Shown in pieces: positions 62,701-64,000 of a stretch of 64,000 nt of DNA. Position numbers and translations under genes: made by a program. The notes under the pieces are model-generated. The model was not told where the DNA came from. It did not search any database and worked only from the letters and a program-made list of their open reading frames with translations. The first letter of the stretch is position 1. Every line of letters begins with the position of its first letter. This DNA comes from Ricinus communis (taxonomy: Eukaryota > Streptophyta > Magnoliopsida > Malpighiales > Euphorbiaceae), in the NCBI RefSeq assembly GCF_019578655.1, contig NC_063257.1:4774001-4838000 (forward strand). The letters run 5' to 3'.

Positions 62701-63830
62701 ACGTGATATAACACATCATCCGCTGGTGTAGGTTGTGATATTAATATGCATGATCTTGTGTATGAGCCTCCAAGAGATGGCCCAACATTATGGGAAATAG
62801 GAATTCCTGATCGTTCCGCTGCAGAGTTTTATATTCCTGATCCAAATCCTATGTACATCAACAAACTCTATGTTAATCATCCTGACAGGTTAGCATCAAT
62901 TATAAAAGTTTTCAATATCTAGAGCTAATCAATCATGTCAGATAGCATTACCGTTTTACTGGATTCATGGCTGTTCTTGTCAGGTTTAGGCAATATGGAC
63001 TGTGGGATAGATATGCTGAACTATATCCTGATGGAGACTTAGTATATACAGTTGGTGTCAGTGACTATAGAAAAGATTGGTTCTTCGCTCAGGTTAACAG
63101 GTGCAATTCCTTCGCCCTTCAATATCAAATTTCATTTTGGATACATAAGGATTTCATATGAGCTCCCGATAAATTTGAACCTGCAAGCTCTTAACGAGGA
63201 AATCAAGTTTTTACCGCTGAGCTGTCCAATATTACTCCCATGATTTCTCATTATTAGTTTGTAATTATTCCTCTAAACAATGCCTGAAAAGAACAAAAGA
63301 GAAGGTTTCATTTGAACTACATGGCAAAATCTCTAGTATTAATCACTTGGCTTGCTAATACATTGCAGGAAAAAAGATGATAATACGTACCAGAGAACTA
63401 CATGGCAAATCAAGTTCAAACTAGACAATGTTGATAAAAATGGCATTTATAAACTGCGTGTGGCAATTGCATCAGCAACTGTTGCTGAATTGCAGGTATA
63501 TATGTATATAGAATTTGATATGCACTTATTTTATTATATAAAATATGTACTAAAAGAAACACCTTTTTTATAAAGGTTCGAATTAACGATCCAAAAGCGA
63601 ATATTATATTTTCGAGCGGAATGATAGGGAAGGATAACTCAATCGCAAGACATGGAATCCATGGACTTTACTGGTTGTACAACGTAGATGTACCAGGCGT
63701 TCGACTTGTTCAAGGAGGTAACACAGTCTTTTTGACACAACCAAGAAGCAGCAGCCCCTTTCAAGGGATTATGTATGACTATATTCGTTTAGAAGAACCT
63801 CCTGCTTCTGCTCCAAATAAGATAATATAA
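59703..63830 (+). CDS. Rhamnogalacturonan lyase, polysaccharide lyase family 4, second copy (642 aa, 15 exons)
   Basis: Tandem paralogue of the gene before it, with the same three-domain plan. Exons: 59703-59744, 59838-59959, 60096-60155, 60515-60634, 60770-60889, 60977-61118, 61218-61388, 61508-61663, 61966-62072, 62249-62339, 62500-62641, 62732-62888, 62984-63100, 63369-63495, 63576-63830. Thirteen of the 15 coding exons have the same length as in the first copy; exon 3 is 9 bases longer and the last exon 18 bases longer. The probable catalytic pair is K206 and H265. The N-terminus ([14 protein letters not shown]) again lacks a signal peptide. The C-terminus has an extra Pro- and Ala-containing tail. 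No stop or frameshift was seen, so both copies look functional. Intron 13 carries a SINE-like insertion. Confidence 0.93.
63150..63240 (-). mobile_element. tRNA-derived SINE head in lyase intron 13
   Basis: On the minus strand, an A box close to the tRNA consensus (AGCTCAGCGGTAA, 63223-63211) is followed by a B box (GCAGGTTCAAATTT, 63184-63171). The match is the best of the SINE-like pieces in this window. The equivalent intron of the first lyase copy lacks it, so the insertion came after the duplication. Confidence 0.55.
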
Positions 63831-64000
63831 GATTAAATATTTTGATTTTAATCAGTTTTCTTTTCTTCAATTAAAATTTATTTGTGGTTATTGTTCATGT
63901 AGTGTAAGATTTACCTTAGCCTATTTCCATTTTTCTTGATAATCTTATTAGTTGCCTCCAATCCATTGCATATTTTTCATTTTAACCATTTTAGAACCAA
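63831..64000 (+). other. 3' flank of the second lyase gene
   Basis: AT-rich DNA after the stop codon, most likely the 3' untranslated region. It runs off the end of the window. Confidence 0.5.

Noticed and set aside
1..64000. CRISPR arrays, bacterial operons, rRNA or intact tRNA genes
   Set aside because: None seen. The window is eukaryotic nuclear DNA, and the tRNA-like pieces are SINE remnants rather than folded tRNAs.

Overview
This window looks like nuclear DNA of a eudicot plant. It is AT-rich, genes are split by GT-AG introns, and long gene-poor stretches carry microsatellites, SINE-like and MITE-like remnants. All recognisable proteins belong to plant families. I cannot name the species from the sequence; a rosid is a guess.

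Layout, left to right. (1) 0.5-4.4 kb, + strand: an intact six-exon oligopeptide transporter (OPT family, 744 aa), followed at 4.9-5.3 kb by a decayed copy of its first exon. (2) 6.5-6.9 kb, - strand: a small intronless plant gene of unknown function. (3) 9.8-11.5 kb, - strand: an intronless P-class PPR protein (580 aa). (4) 11.5-18.1 kb: AT-rich intergenic DNA. (5) 18.1-22.6 kb, + strand: a promoter-like region with seven ACGT cores, then a leader exon and a first coding exon that lead to no recognisable downstream gene. (6) 23.2-39.0 kb, - strand: a complete AGL16-type MADS-box gene (247 aa, seven coding exons) with an 11.6-kb first coding intron and a probable intron in the 5' leader. (7) 39-47 kb: gene-poor DNA with two doubtful small ORFs. 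(8) 47.3-50.9 kb, + strand: a five-exon TRAF-type zinc-finger protein with a C-terminal membrane segment (199 aa). (9) 52.9-63.8 kb, + strand: two tandem rhamnogalacturonan lyase genes (633 and 642 aa), each with 15 coding exons and matching intron phases.

From memory, Arabidopsis At1g09880-At1g09930 carries RG lyases, a PPR gene (At1g09900), a TRAF-type zinc-finger gene (At1g09920) and OPT2 (At1g09930), so this window looks like an orthologous block. RG lyase genes also lie beside AGL17-clade MADS genes in Arabidopsis (At2g22620/At2g22630; At4g37940/At4g37950). The mixed content here may therefore be an ancestral arrangement. The genes do not form a pathway, apart from the lyase pair.

Coordinates of multi-exon genes run from start codon to stop codon; the exons are listed in each entry and were assigned by eye from splice sites, reading phase and family similarity. 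I found no wholly new system. The observations most worth a second look are the orphan 5' gene end, the codons in AGL16 that match the miR824 target, the giant AGL16 intron, the matched lyase pair that lacks signal peptides, and the PPR array whose RNA target can be predicted.
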